The translations under genes were made by a program, and so were the position numbers. Below, in pieces: positions 1 through 8,165 of a stretch of 16,710 nucleotides of DNA. Numbering within the stretch: the first letter of the stretch is position 1; the number at the start of each line of letters is the position of its first letter. Source of the DNA: Nostocoides sp. (lineage in GTDB: Bacteria; Actinomycetota; Actinomycetes; Actinomycetales; Dermatophilaceae). The notes under the pieces are model-generated. The model ran no database searches. It was not told the origin of the DNA and saw nothing but the letters and a program-made list of their open reading frames with translations. The stretch is taken from NCBI GenBank assembly GCA_016702415.1, contig JADJEA010000005.1:1-16710 (forward strand), given 5' to 3'.

Positions 1-41
1 GCTTCTGTCGCTCGGGGCGGAGACCTGCCATGATGCGACGC

Positions 42-1048
42 ATGGCGAAGACGAAGAAGTCCGCGAAGGCCTCGGCGAAGTCCTCCAGAAGGACAGCAAG
101 GGCAAGGTGGGCAAGAAGCTCTCCAAAGAGGCCAAGGCCAAACTCGAGGCCGCCCAGCACATCGTCGAGGAGGAGGCCGCCGGGGCGACCAGGACCGAGA
201 AGGTCAAGAACAGCGGGCCGGCCGACTCCGCCGGGCACTGCGCGTCGGTCGGGTTTCGTTCTCGCCGACGTCGACCCGGCGTCAACGCCCGGGTTCGCGG
301 GGATCGCGACGCGGGGAGGCCCTGCTCCGGGCGCTCGGTGTCGCCGTCGGCGACCTCCAGGAACGGTTGTATGCCGAGTCCAAGGGCGGCGGAAAACGCT
401 CGCTCCTGCTCGTGAGGCCAGGGCATGGACACCTCCGGCAAGGAGCGGCATCATGCGCCATGTCGTCGGTGCGGTCGACCCCAGGGCGTGCACATCACCG
501 CCTTCAAGGCGCCGACGGCCGAGGAGCGCGCGCACCCGATCCATTGGCGGATGACGGGTCCGCTGCCCCGGCAGGGATGATCGGGAGTCTTCGACCGATC
601 CCAGTACGAGGACGTCACTCATCGTGCGGGTCCACAATCTACGTCCCCGTGCGCAGTGGGGCCGCAGGCCCCGCCAGATCAACACCTGGGAAAGAAGGTC
701 GCCGCCGCGGGCACCACGATCGTCAAAGTCATGTTGCATCTCGCGCGACGAGCAGAAGGCCCGGCTCGCCGAGCGCCTGGCCAATCCGGAGAAGCACTGG
801 AAGTTCATGGGCGGCGACCTCGACGAGCGGGCGTTGTGGGACGACTACCAGAGCGCCTGCAGGTCGCCCTCAAGGGAGTGCTCCGCCGACGTTGCCCCGT
901 GGTATGTCGTCCCATGACAAAGAGTGGTATGCCCGGCTCGCCGTCGCTGGAACCTCATGCTCGGCGCTGAAGAGGGCATATGGACCCCCAATGGCCGGCG
1001 GGCACCTTCGGCGTCGCCGAGCAGCAGGCCCGGCTCGAGCAGGACTGA
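42..1048 (+). CDS. ppk2: Polyphosphate kinase 2 family (PPK2), frameshifted
   Basis: PPK2 enzymes move phosphate between polyphosphate and nucleotides in the cytoplasm. Reading across frames gives the family landmarks in order: LADVDPASTPGF (about 255-290), QERLYAESKGGGKRSLLL (about 358-410), the Walker-A-like GMDTSGK (422-442), MRHVVGAVDP, the Walker-B-like FDRSQYEDV (590-616), ERLANPEKHWKF, LDERALWDDYQSA, then APWYVVP and KEWYARLAVAG. The stop is TGA 1046-1048 after EQQARLEQD. At least eight frame changes are needed, most likely sequence errors because every motif survives. The start is uncertain: ATG at 42 opens MAKTKKSAKASAKSS, while ATGs at 30 and 33 sit closer to a GGCGGAGA ribosome site (about 16-23). 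A Lys/Ala-rich stretch of about 65 residues precedes the core. The gene converges on the AidB-like gene with a gap of about 37 nt. Family is confident; subclass (ADP or AMP preference) cannot be told. Confidence 0.86.
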
Positions 1049-1085
1049 CCACGCATCTGGACGCGCCCTCGGGCGGGCGGGGGGT

Positions 1086-2689
1086 TGAGGCGTCGACCTT
1101 TTCGATGAGGTCGCCGCAGCCCACACCGGAGACGATCGCGGGCGTCAGCGTTCCGAAGCTCGCGCCGTGATCCCCCGCCAGCCGGGAGCGAGAGGAACGC
1201 CTCCATGACCGCGGGTGGCGTATGCCACACCATCAATTGCCGCCTGGAAGCGTGACCGCAAGCCGCTCGACGAGGGAGCAGGCCAACGAAGCCCGTCCGC
1301 GGCATACGCCGAGGGTAACAGAGGCTCGATGGCGTCGATCGCCGCGTCCAGGCGGGCATCGCCCCGCGGGCAACGTAGAGCGCTCGCCGACCAGGGGCGG
1401 CGACGCTAGCCGGCTCCCGGGTGATCGCCCGGACGACATCGAGGGCGTTGGCGCTGCCCGAGCCTCCCCAGATCGAGTTGAGGGCGCCTCCCGGTAGAGG
1501 CACATTGACCGTTCTCCTCGACGTAGCCGAGCCCGCCGAGCACTCCAGCACCCTCGGCACGTAAACGGTCGCACCCAGAACTTCCCCGATGGCGACGCGG
1601 AGCGGGCCAGGTCGCCTCCGCAGCGTCGATGGCGTGGGCGAGCCGCATCGCCAGGACGGTGGCGGCCTCGGATTGGGGCGAGATCGGCCAGGACATTGCG
1701 CGAGCTGTTGGTCGACCAGCTGCGGGCCCCGAAGGCGGCCCGATGACTCGTGTGATGCACCGCTCCGGAGGAGGCCTGACGCATCGTCGCCGCCGACCCG
1801 GAGAATGCAGTCGAGCCGGGTCGCGGCGACCATGTCGATGATCGTCCGTATGCCGCGCCCCTCCCCCGACAAGACCGCCCAGGTGCCGTCGAACTCGACC
1901 TCGGAGCCGGCGTTGGAACGATTGCCCAGTTTCGCCCGAGGCGCTGGATCGCCAGCCCGTTGCGGGTCCCGTCGGGCAGGACGCGCGGGAGAAGGAAGCA
2001 GCATAAGGCCGCCGGGCGCCTGCGCCAGGACGAAGGCGTCGCTCATCGGCGCCGAGCAGAACTTCACTTGTGACCGCGGAGGACGTGTGAGCCGGGGCCG
2101 AGCGGGCCGGCCGGGTCGGGGGCTGCCGTCGTCGTGTTGGCCCGGACGTCCGACCCGCCCTGTTTCTCGGTCATCCCCATTCCCGCGATCGCCCCGGCTT
2201 CCCGGCGATCGGGGCCAGTGGTAGGTCGGGAGGCGAGTTTGGAACCCAGGTGGCGCCACCTCGGGGTATGCGCAAGGCCGGCCCGCGGCATACGTCATGG
2301 ACACCGGGCACAGGTGACCATTCTCGACCTGGGACCACAGATAAAGCCGGCCGCGCGCCGAAGGTGGGCTCCGCTGTCAGGGAGGAGCGTCCACGGCTCG
2401 GCGTGAGGCCGTGGCCGACGGCGACGGTCATGAGCTGGTGGTAGGCGGGTGGTACTCGACCTCGTCGATCCGGTTGCCGACGGTCGTGGGCCCCGCAACA
2501 GCGGCGGGCAGCGGTCGGCCTGCTCGGCCCACCCCGAACGCCGCGGGTCCGGCCGCGATCCAAGCCAGTCCCGACATCAGGCCCCTGGCCGCCGCCCCAC
2601 CGCTCGAGGCTGCCGGCGAGCGGGGGTCGCTGGCGAGGGTCGTATGCCGCGAACGGCGGAGGCTGATTGAACACGACATGGGTCGCCAT
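1086..2689 (-). CDS. AidB-like acyl-CoA dehydrogenase family protein, frameshifted
   Basis: This is a flavin-dependent acyl-CoA dehydrogenase homologue of the AidB/isovaleryl-CoA dehydrogenase branch. In E. coli AidB belongs to the Ada alkylation response. Landmarks across frames from the start: MATHVVFNQPPPFAAYDP, NRIDEVEYHP, YHQLMTVAVGHGL, SMTYAA, GMGMTEKQGGSDVRANTT, KFCSAPMSDAFVLAQAPGGL, KLGNRSNAGSEVEFDGTWAV, RGIRTIIDMVAATRLDC, LGGLGYVEENG, LNSIWGGSGSANALDVVRAI, LVERLAVTLPG, WHTPPAVMEAFL, DLIEKVDA. At least eight frame changes are needed. The start ATG at 2689 is well supported by the conserved N-terminus. No Shine-Dalgarno is visible, but a TATCCT -10-like hexamer (minus strand, 2701-2696) lies 6 nt upstream, compatible with a leaderless message. 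No clean stop is seen; the end given follows the last recognisable residue, where TCA may be a misread TGA. The substrate is unknown. Confidence 0.84.
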
Positions 2690-2777
2690 GGGCGCAGGAT
2701 AGGTGCCGCCGGAGGGGTTGACCGGCGGAGGCCGTGGTAGGCGCACTCCAGGCGGACCCCGGCAGCGACGGCGGACG

Positions 2778-3262
2778 ATGGCTCTCATGCGAACGACATC
2801 CATGCGAACCACGTCCCGGACCTCCTCCTCATGACGACCCTCGCCGCCGCGGTGACTTTGGCAGGGTGCGGCAATGGGGTGACGACCGAGGTGCGCGGCA
2901 TCGTCGGGCTCACCGCCGATTCCTCGGGTGCTGCGGTCATCCTGCTCAGCCCGTGCGGTGCCTCCCTCGACCGGATCACGATCAGCGGGCTGGTCGACCG
3001 GTCCAGCGGATCCGCGACCGCGACGAACCCAGTCATCGGTGCCTTCTCTGCCGCGAGCGCCCCCACGGTCACGTCGGGAATCGTCATGGGTGCCCCGCAG
3101 CCGCCGTGGACCGTCACCAAGGCCGTCGATCCGCTGCAGGTGACCGGGGGATTCGTCATCGACGCGAGCTCGAGCACCGCAGACCAGGCAGCCACGTCGG
3201 TGCTGGTCAGCTGGGCCGCCCTCGACTCCTCGACGCCGGTCATGTCGTCGTCCGCGAGGTGA
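2778..3262 (+). CDS. Small secreted lipoprotein of unknown function
   Basis: The frame from 2831 to 3262 encodes a hydrophobic stretch ending in the lipobox LAGC, followed by about 125 residues rich in Ser, Thr, Ala and Val, with TTEVRGIVGLTADSSGAAV near the start. The ATG at 2831 has no ribosome site and lacks a charged n-region. Upstream ATGs at 2778 and 2787 open an Arg-rich peptide (MRTTSMRTTSRTSSS) that runs into TGA just at the junction. One missing or extra base near 2830 would join them into a normal lipoprotein signal. The protein is therefore predicted to be anchored in the outer leaflet of the cell membrane. I do not recognise the mature domain. It is transcribed divergently from the AidB-like gene, with a gap of under 100 nt, so the two may share a control region. 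Confidence 0.6.
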
Positions 3263-3323
3263 GTCGTGGACCCGGGCCGAGTTCGACGCCCGAGCGTGCT
3301 CCCCGCAATCCTGGCCGACGACT

Positions 3324-3383
3324 GGTGGATGACGCGGGGGTGGGTGACTCGGGGGTGGGTGAAGCGGAGGGTGGGTGAACGGC
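3324..3383 (+). repeat. Four tandem copies of a 14-16 bp G-rich unit
   Basis: The unit is close to GGTGGGTGACTCGGG. Copies lie at 3324-3338, 3339-3353, 3354-3369 and 3370-3383; the first has GGATGA and the last is truncated. It sits in the 165-bp gap between the lipoprotein stop and the BrkB-family start. Positions 3336-3359 hold four G-runs of at least three with loops of 1, 6 and 1 nt, which fits the canonical G-quadruplex pattern. One GGCATAC heptamer follows at once (3381-3387). Confidence 0.75.
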
Positions 3384-3427
3384 ATACGGCCGGGAAAAAG
3401 GTGCGCCAGCTGCGCCGTGTCGTCCCA

Positions 3428-4467
3428 ATGGAAACACCTGTCCCAGTTACCGTTGAGCCCGTGGTCGAGAGGAAGCGCGCCCTGAAGCGGGCCCTCGCCC
3501 GGATACCGGGTGGCCTGACTCTCGCCCGGCTGGTCGCCGAGACGGTTCGCATCTGTTTGCGCTACCGCGTCACTGGCCTCGCCTCGAGGCGGGGTTCTTC
3601 GCGTTGCTGTCGTTCCCCCGCTCGTGCTCGGGCTCTTCGGTGGGGTCGGCTATCTCGGGAACTGGATCGGCGACGTCACGATCGACTCGTTCATCCAACA
3701 GATCCAGACGTATGCGGGAAGTTCCTGACCCAGGACATCATCGACGACCTCCTCCTGCCGACCGTCCACGACGTCTTCCGGGCCGGCCGCGGGGATCTGA
3801 TCTCCATCGGATTTCTGCTGTCGCTGTGGGTCGGGCTCGCGTGCCTTGAACGTCTTCGTCGACACGATCTCGATCATGTGGCCAGTCCGGCGTGCGTGGG
3901 ATCGTGCGCACCCGGCGTTGAGCTTCTCGCTCTATTTCGCCACCCTGATGGTCGGTGTCGTCGTCACCCCGCTGCTGCTCATCGGGCCGACCCTCCTGGG
4001 CCGGATGCTGCCCGACCGGCTCCAGGTCCTCGTCGCGCTCTACTGGCCGGTGGTGACCGTCCTCGTCGTGGCGACCTTGACGACGCTCTATCACATCGCG
4101 ACCCCACGCCGGACGCCGTGGGTGCGCAACCTCCCGGGTGCGGCGCTGACCCTGATCCTGTGGGCGGTGACGTCGTATGTCGTGCGCGGCACCATCGCGG
4201 CGTCGCTCGGCGGCAGTTCGATCTTCGGCCCGCTCTCGACGCCGATCGTGCTGCTGATCTGGCCTACTTCGTCGCGATCTCGGTCCTCATCGGGGCGGCC
4301 TTCAACGCGGCGACGCTCAACCTGCGCCCCGCCGAGCGTGAGGTCGTCACTCTCCGCGAACGGATCCGCCGCCCGCTGACCCGTTCCCCGAGGGCAGCGA
4401 CGACACCGCGGACGAGGAGGCGTCCATCCCCTCGCCGCGATTTGGGAAGCGGTCGCGGATCGGTTAA
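3428..4467 (+). CDS. YihY/virulence factor BrkB family membrane protein, frameshifted
   Basis: This is an integral membrane protein of the YihY/BrkB family, whose function is poorly defined; it is not a proven nuclease or transporter. Reassembled frames give ETVRICLRYRVTGLA, then about six membrane segments: near 3600-3660, near 3800-3840 (SIGFLLSLWVG), then LYFATLMVGVVVTPLLLIGP, LVALYWPVVTVLVVATL, AALTLILWAVTSYVVRGT and YFVAISVLIGAAFNAAT. The family signature is seen in ALNVFVDTISIM and LYHIATPRRTPWVRNLPGA. After ERIRRPLTR a frame change restores an acidic tail (FPEGSDDTADEEASIPSPRF) ending at TAA 4465-4467, 41 nt before the tRNA cluster. Without that shift the frame would run through the tRNA. 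At least four frame changes are needed. The start at ATG 3428 has no clear ribosome site; GTG at 3401 in the same frame is an alternative. Confidence 0.85.
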
Positions 4468-4508
4468 GGTCTCTGAGCGCGCGCACCCGTGTTCCGGAGG
4501 CGCCGCAT

Positions 4509-4581
4509 GCGGATGTAGCTCAGTTGGTAGAGCGCAACCTTGCCAAGGTTGAGGTCGCCGGTTCGAACCCGGTCATCCGCT
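4509..4581 (+). tRNA. tRNA-Gly (GCC)
   Basis: A complete cloverleaf of 73 nt. The acceptor arms GCGGATG (4509-4515) and CATCCGC (4574-4580) pair fully. The D-arm is GCTC/GAGC, the anticodon stem CAACC/GGTTG has loop TTGCCAA with anticodon GCC at 4542-4544, and the T-arm is CCGG-TTCGAA-CCCGG. The discriminator is T4581 and CCA is not encoded. It is the first gene of a Gly-Cys-Val cluster. Confidence 0.97.
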
Positions 4582-4604
4582 CGAGGGTTAGCCGCCCCGA
4601 ACAT

Positions 4605-4674
4605 GGTGGAGTGGCCGAGAGGCGAGGCAACGGCCTGCAAAGCCGTGTACACGGGTTCAAATCCCGTCTCCACC
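4605..4674 (+). tRNA. tRNA-Cys (GCA)
   Basis: A complete cloverleaf of 70 nt. The acceptor arms GGTGGAG (4605-4611) and CTCCACC (4667-4673) pair fully. The anticodon is GCA at 4636-4638 in loop CTGCAAA between ACGGC and GCCGT. The T-arm is ACGGG-TTCAAAT-CCCGT. CCA is not encoded. It lies 23 nt after tRNA-Gly. Confidence 0.97.
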
Positions 4675-4686
4675 TCGAAGATTCCC

Positions 4687-4761
4687 GGGCGATTGGCGCA
4701 GTGGTAGCGCGCTTCCTTGACACGGAAGAGGTCACTGGTTCAAACTGAGTATCGCCCACCA
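4687..4761 (+). tRNA. tRNA-Val (GAC), flawed T-stem
   Basis: The acceptor arms GGGCGAT (4687-4693) and ATCGCCC (4751-4757) pair fully, with discriminator A4758 and an encoded CCA (4759-4761), unlike its two neighbours. The anticodon stem CTTCC/GGAAG holds anticodon GAC at 4719-4721. The T-loop TTCAAAC is normal, but the 3' T-stem reads TGAGT instead of the CCAGT needed to pair with ACTGG. This leaves a G-G mismatch and a G-T wobble, which may be a sequence error. Confidence 0.93.
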
Positions 4762-4768
4762 GTACGAC

Positions 4769-4806
4769 ACGGCCCCTGACCAGCGGAAACGCTGGTCAGG
4801 GGCCGT
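4769..4806. terminator. Perfect 17-bp hairpin with GAAA tetraloop
   Basis: ACGGCCCCTGACCAGCG (4769-4785) and its exact reverse complement (4790-4806) flank a GAAA loop, followed on the plus strand by CTCTCTTCC. It begins 8 nt after the tRNA-Val CCA and lies 66 nt beyond the stop of beta-helix gene A on the other strand. It could therefore end transcription from both sides. Confidence 0.9.
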
Positions 4807-4872
4807 CTCTCTTCCGTCGCAACCCGTGCCGTCGCCGATCTCGCGAAAGCTCCCGAGGGGCATGTCCTCGGC

Positions 4873-6616
4873 TCAGGCGGGGACGGGGATTGCGGGAAGG
4901 GCCAACTCCGCAGGGTCACCGGGGTCGGAACTGAGAGGTGTCCCGGGTGGAGTTCGTCGTCGTCGCCGTGATCGCAGTCCCCGAGCTGATGCTCGACAGC
5001 GTTGCCGAGAACGAGCCCGCGGTGTTGGCGGTGACGGAGGTGAGGTACGTGCGGCCCGCCTTGACGCCCGAACCCGCGGCGACGAAAAGCTCGACCCGGC
5101 ATCCGGCACAGGTCGTGCCCGAGATCCGCTTTCCGGACCCGGCGGTAAGCGTCGGCGGTTTGATGCCGTGCTGCACCATCGACGGGGAGGACTGGTAGTC
5201 GAAGGCGATGCCCTGGGTGTTGTACATGCTGTTGCGGCTGATCAGGTTGCCATAGGTGGTCTGCTCCTTGCCGGGCGGGTCGCCGCCGAGGGACGAGATC
5301 TGAATCGCGGTCGGGCTGTTGGCGATGACATTGCCTTGGATGGTCTGATTCCAGGGCCCGCGCTGCATGGAGATGCCGACGATGAGATTGCCGCCGGCGG
5401 TGCCTGACTTCGTCACGCCGATCCAGTTGTCGAGGATCTGAACCCGGTTGTGGCCCTTGTCGATCATGATGCCGCCAAGGAGGTTGGACACGATGACATT
5501 GCCGCGGGCGGTGTTTCGGCTCGGAACCCCTTCGCCCACCAGCGCATCGGTGCATCCGCCGGGGTTGGGTTTGCCGACCTTTCCGCAGAAGTAAGGACCC
5601 TCGAATCGGATCCCCCAGAGGGCATTTGCGGCATACCGGGAGACGCCCCCGGTGGGGGTGGCGCCGATCAGATTCCCAGCGATGATGTTGTCGCGGTTGC
5701 CGCGTCCGTGCGAGTCCTCGACACCCGAGCCGCCGTTGCCGGAGATGAGGTTGCCCTCGCCGGGGGCATCGCCGCCGACGAGATTGTGGTTGGTGTAGTT
5801 GATATCCACACCATGGGAGCGATTCGGACGGGCAGCGGCACCATTGGGCGTCAGGCCGATGATGTTGTTTTGCACCTTGTTGCCGGTCGTCGGCGTGAAA
5901 GACATGGCAGTCCCACGGTTTCCGCAGCCCGAGACGACATTCTTGTCGGCGGCAGCCGGGGTTCCGATGCGGTTGCCGCTGGCCCCCTTTGCAGAATGAT
6001 CCCGATCTGCTTGGGACTCACCGCCGACTGGACGGTCGCCGCCGCATTCGTGCAGACAATGTTGCCGGCGATGAGGTTGTTGTCGGCATTCAGTCCGGTG
6101 AAGATGATTTGGTTGATGAACTTGTAGACCGACAATCCTCGGACGACATTGTTTGGCGTGTTGTTGAACACGAGTCCGTCGAACGAATTCCGGCCCTGGC
6201 CACGCACCTCGACCATGATGCGCGCATTGCTCACGACGGAGGATGTGTTTGCTGCGGCGCCCGGCTGGGTGTAGCCATCGAGGGTCACCCCACCTGGGTT
6301 GCCGATGGTGGGCAACCGCGTCGAGACCTGGATCGTCTTGACCCCGCCGCCGGGAATATTGAAGGTGATCCTCGTCGGCTGGCTGGTCCAGTTTGCTTCC
6401 ATCAGGGCCGCCCGGAGGGTGCAGACGTTGGTGGCCGTCCGGCATTGCCCGTTCTTCCCCGCATCAGGCGCGTCGCCCGTCGAGTTCACCGTGAAGGTGA
6501 CGGCGGGCGCCGCCGCTGGTGGGTGCCAGAGTGAAGCTCCCGGCCACCGCTGCCAGCGCGGCGGCGGACAGGCTCACCAGCACGCGAGTTGAGCGACGGG
6601 GTGAAGACTCGGACAT
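4873..6616 (-). CDS. Secreted CSLREA-type right-handed parallel beta-helix protein (paralogue A)
   Basis: This is an extracellular repeat protein of about 580 residues and the longest of three paralogues here. ATG 6616 follows a GGGAGG ribosome site with 5-nt spacing. A signal peptide follows (MSESSPRRSTRVLVSLSAAA onward), then FTVNSTGDAPD and CTLRAALMEAN, the CSLREA signature. Repeating NxIxGN, GNxIxxN and NxIG coils cover about residues 90-490, typical of parallel beta-helices that bind or cleave polysaccharides. A loop with two Cys lies at PYFCGKVGKPNPGGCTDA. A C-terminal Ig-like domain contains CAGCRVELF and TYLTSVTANTAGSFSATL. Frame changes are needed near 6510, near 5985 and near 4935; the last restores the tail PGDPAELALPAIPVPA ending at TGA 4875-4873. 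No LPXTG, membrane anchor or catalytic triad is visible. The ligand is unknown. GC looks lower than in neighbouring enzymes. Confidence 0.85.
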
Positions 6617-6657
6617 GTGACCCTCCCGATGTCGTATGCCGCGGGCAGGCCATGATC

Positions 6658-6685
6658 CTGACCACCCGCCTACCGCAGCTAGGCT
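6658..6685 (+). promoter_or_regulatory. Possible promoter of the glycoside hydrolase gene
   Basis: CTGACC (6658-6663), a 16-nt spacer and TAGGCT (6680-6685) resemble an actinobacterial housekeeping promoter; TAGGCT is part of the perfect palindrome AGGCTAGCCT (6681-6690). The leader would be about 50 nt. It lies in the 124-nt gap between beta-helix gene A and the hydrolase. Assigned by eye only. Confidence 0.35.
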
Positions 6686-6706
6686 AGCCTCGTTGCGGCG
6701 AGGGAA

Positions 6707-6722
6707 CGGACATGCACGTCCG
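6707..6722. promoter_or_regulatory. Imperfect palindrome in the hydrolase leader
   Basis: CGGACATGCACGTCCG is a 16-bp near-palindrome (5-bp arms CGGAC/GTCCG with a partly symmetric centre) between the putative promoter and the ribosome site of the hydrolase. It could be an operator; no family is recognised. Confidence 0.25.
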
Positions 6723-6740
6723 GCCGAGGAGACGAGAGTG

Positions 6741-8165
6741 ATGAATCACGGCACCGTCACCCGGCGGGACGGCATACGGATGTTGGCGGGGGGTGCCCTT
6801 GCGGGTGCCGTATGCGCGATTCCCGCCCCCGCGGACGCCGCCACGCTCCTCGCGGTCTCCTCCCGGACGACCGAGTCCTTCCTCGACTCTCTCGGGATCG
6901 TGGCCCACCTCAGCGACCGGGAGTACCCGAAGGGCGAGGTGGTCCTGGCCAAACTCCGCGAACTCGGCATCCGCCATGTCCGCACCAACAACTTCGTCGT
7001 CGCGGGTGACCCGGGCTACACCAAGGCGATCAAGTCCTCGCTGCTCCTGGGGCAGAACGGTATCCGGCTGCAGTTCACCGCCCTGCGCCCGATGATGTCC
7101 GCGCCGACCCAGGCCGATATCGAGGCGGCGATCAACCTCCGGCTCGACTACATCGTCACCAATGGGCTGACCGCCTACACCGAGGCGGTCGAGACGTTCA
7201 ACGAGTACGACAAGGTCTATCCGCAGGTCCTCGACTGGCCCGGGGCGCTCAAGGCCTCGATGATCTATCTGGCGAGCCAGCGCGGTCGGCTCGCACCCGA
7301 GACCCTCATCCTCGGGCCGGCGCTCGTCGGCTGGGACCTGCCCAACACGGCGCCGCTGATGCGCACCGATGGGTCCGGAATCCCGATGAGCAGCTATTTC
7401 GACGCGGGCAATCTGCACTCCTATTACATCGGCGCCAAACCCGACACGGCCTTCAAGGCGTCGACGCCGCAGACCGTCCCCAGCCAGTTCAACACCAGCC
7501 CGGGGAAGATCGACAAGGCCAGCAATTTCCGCCAGCGGGCCCGCAGTTATGGCTACAACCTCTCCAAGGACCTGCCCATCATCCTCAGCGAGACGGGCTA
7601 CAACAATGATCCGAACGGGCTCTACACGGGCCGGATCGACGAGGCCAGTTCGGGGATCTATCTCCCGCGGGCCTATCTCGAGGCCTTCCGGATCGGGATC
7701 CTGCGGACGTTCATGTACGAGCTCTACGACGAGCCCTCGGCGATGCCGCAGTACCAACGCTTCTTCGGCTTCTACCGCCCGGACGGAACGCCCAAGCCGC
7801 AGGCGGTCGCGGTGAGCCGCCTGACCACCCTCCTGGGTGGAGGCGATCCGGCCGTCACCCCGGTCGGGCTGACCTTCGGGATCAGCGACCCGGCGACGCT
7901 CGGCGTGCGCAGCGTCCTGCTACAGAAGCGGGCGGACGAGTGGTGGCTCGCGATCTGGCGACCACAATCGGTGTGGAACTACACGGCATACACCCCGATC
8001 CCGCGCACCCCCGCGGCGGCGACCCTGAGCTTTGCCACCCCGCACCGGGTCGAGGTTCACCCCGATCTCGCGCTCGCGACCGATCCCACGGTCACGACCG
8101 CTCCGGTCACGCAGCTGACGCTCACCCTCGGCCCGGCAGTCACCCTGGTGAAGATCACGCCGTAG
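6741..8165 (+). CDS. Tat-exported clan-A-like glycoside hydrolase
   Basis: An intact 474-residue protein with no frame changes. ATG 6741 follows GAGGAGACGAG; an in-frame ORF extends further upstream but lacks a ribosome site and would bury the signal. The N-terminus is a twin-arginine signal (TRRDGIRMLAGGALAGAVCA, then PAPADA at about residue 33). The fold looks like a (beta/alpha)8 barrel of the GH39/GH5 kind (clan GH-A): ETFNEYD places the likely acid/base Glu at residue 155, and ILSETGYNN places the likely nucleophile at 284. A beta-rich tail (about 390-474) resembles the accessory beta-sandwich of such enzymes. The substrate is unknown, but a beta-linked or arabinosyl polysaccharide outside the cell is plausible. 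It diverges from beta-helix gene A, another exported and possibly glycan-related protein. It overlaps the oxidoreductase gene by 11 bp at the 3' ends. Confidence 0.75.
   Translation: MNHGTVTRRDGIRMLAGGALAGAVCAIPAPADAATLLAVSSRTTESFLDSLGIVAHLSDREYPKGEVVLAKLRELGIRHVRTNNFVVAGDPGYTKAIKSSLLLGQNGIRLQFTALRPMMSAPTQADIEAAINLRLDYIVTNGLTAYTEAVETFNEYDKVYPQVLDWPGALKASMIYLASQRGRLAPETLILGPALVGWDLPNTAPLMRTDGSGIPMSSYFDAGNLHSYYIGAKPDTAFKASTPQTVPSQFNTSPGKIDKASNFRQRARSYGYNLSKDLPIILSETGYNNDPNGLYTGRIDEASSGIYLPRAYLEAFRIGILRTFMYELYDEPSAMPQYQRFFGFYRPDGTPKPQAVAVSRLTTLLGGGDPAVTPVGLTFGISDPATLGVRSVLLQKRADEWWLAIWRPQSVWNYTAYTPIPRTPAAATLSFATPHRVEVHPDLALATDPTVTTAPVTQLTLTLGPAVTLVKITP

Noticed and set aside
955..2304. A 449-residue open frame on the minus strand as a gene of its own
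   Set aside because: It contains pieces of the AidB-like protein joined to out-of-frame Arg/Pro-rich sequence, so it is one frame of a frameshifted gene.
1..3262. True pseudogenes at the left end
   Set aside because: Breaks are mostly single-base shifts, with motifs and catalytic residues kept. Sequence error is simpler, although I cannot exclude decay.
3324..3383. CRISPR array
   Set aside because: Units are 14-16 bp and directly adjacent with no spacers; no cas genes. The same applies to 9091-9170.
4509..4761. Integrated element using the tRNA cluster
   Set aside because: No integrase, no duplicated tRNA 3' end, and a terminator directly follows the tRNAs.
6678..6694. IdeR/DtxR iron box around TAGGCTAGCCT
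   Set aside because: It resembles half of the consensus but lacks the outer TTAGG/CCTAA arms and no iron-related gene is present; more likely part of a promoter.
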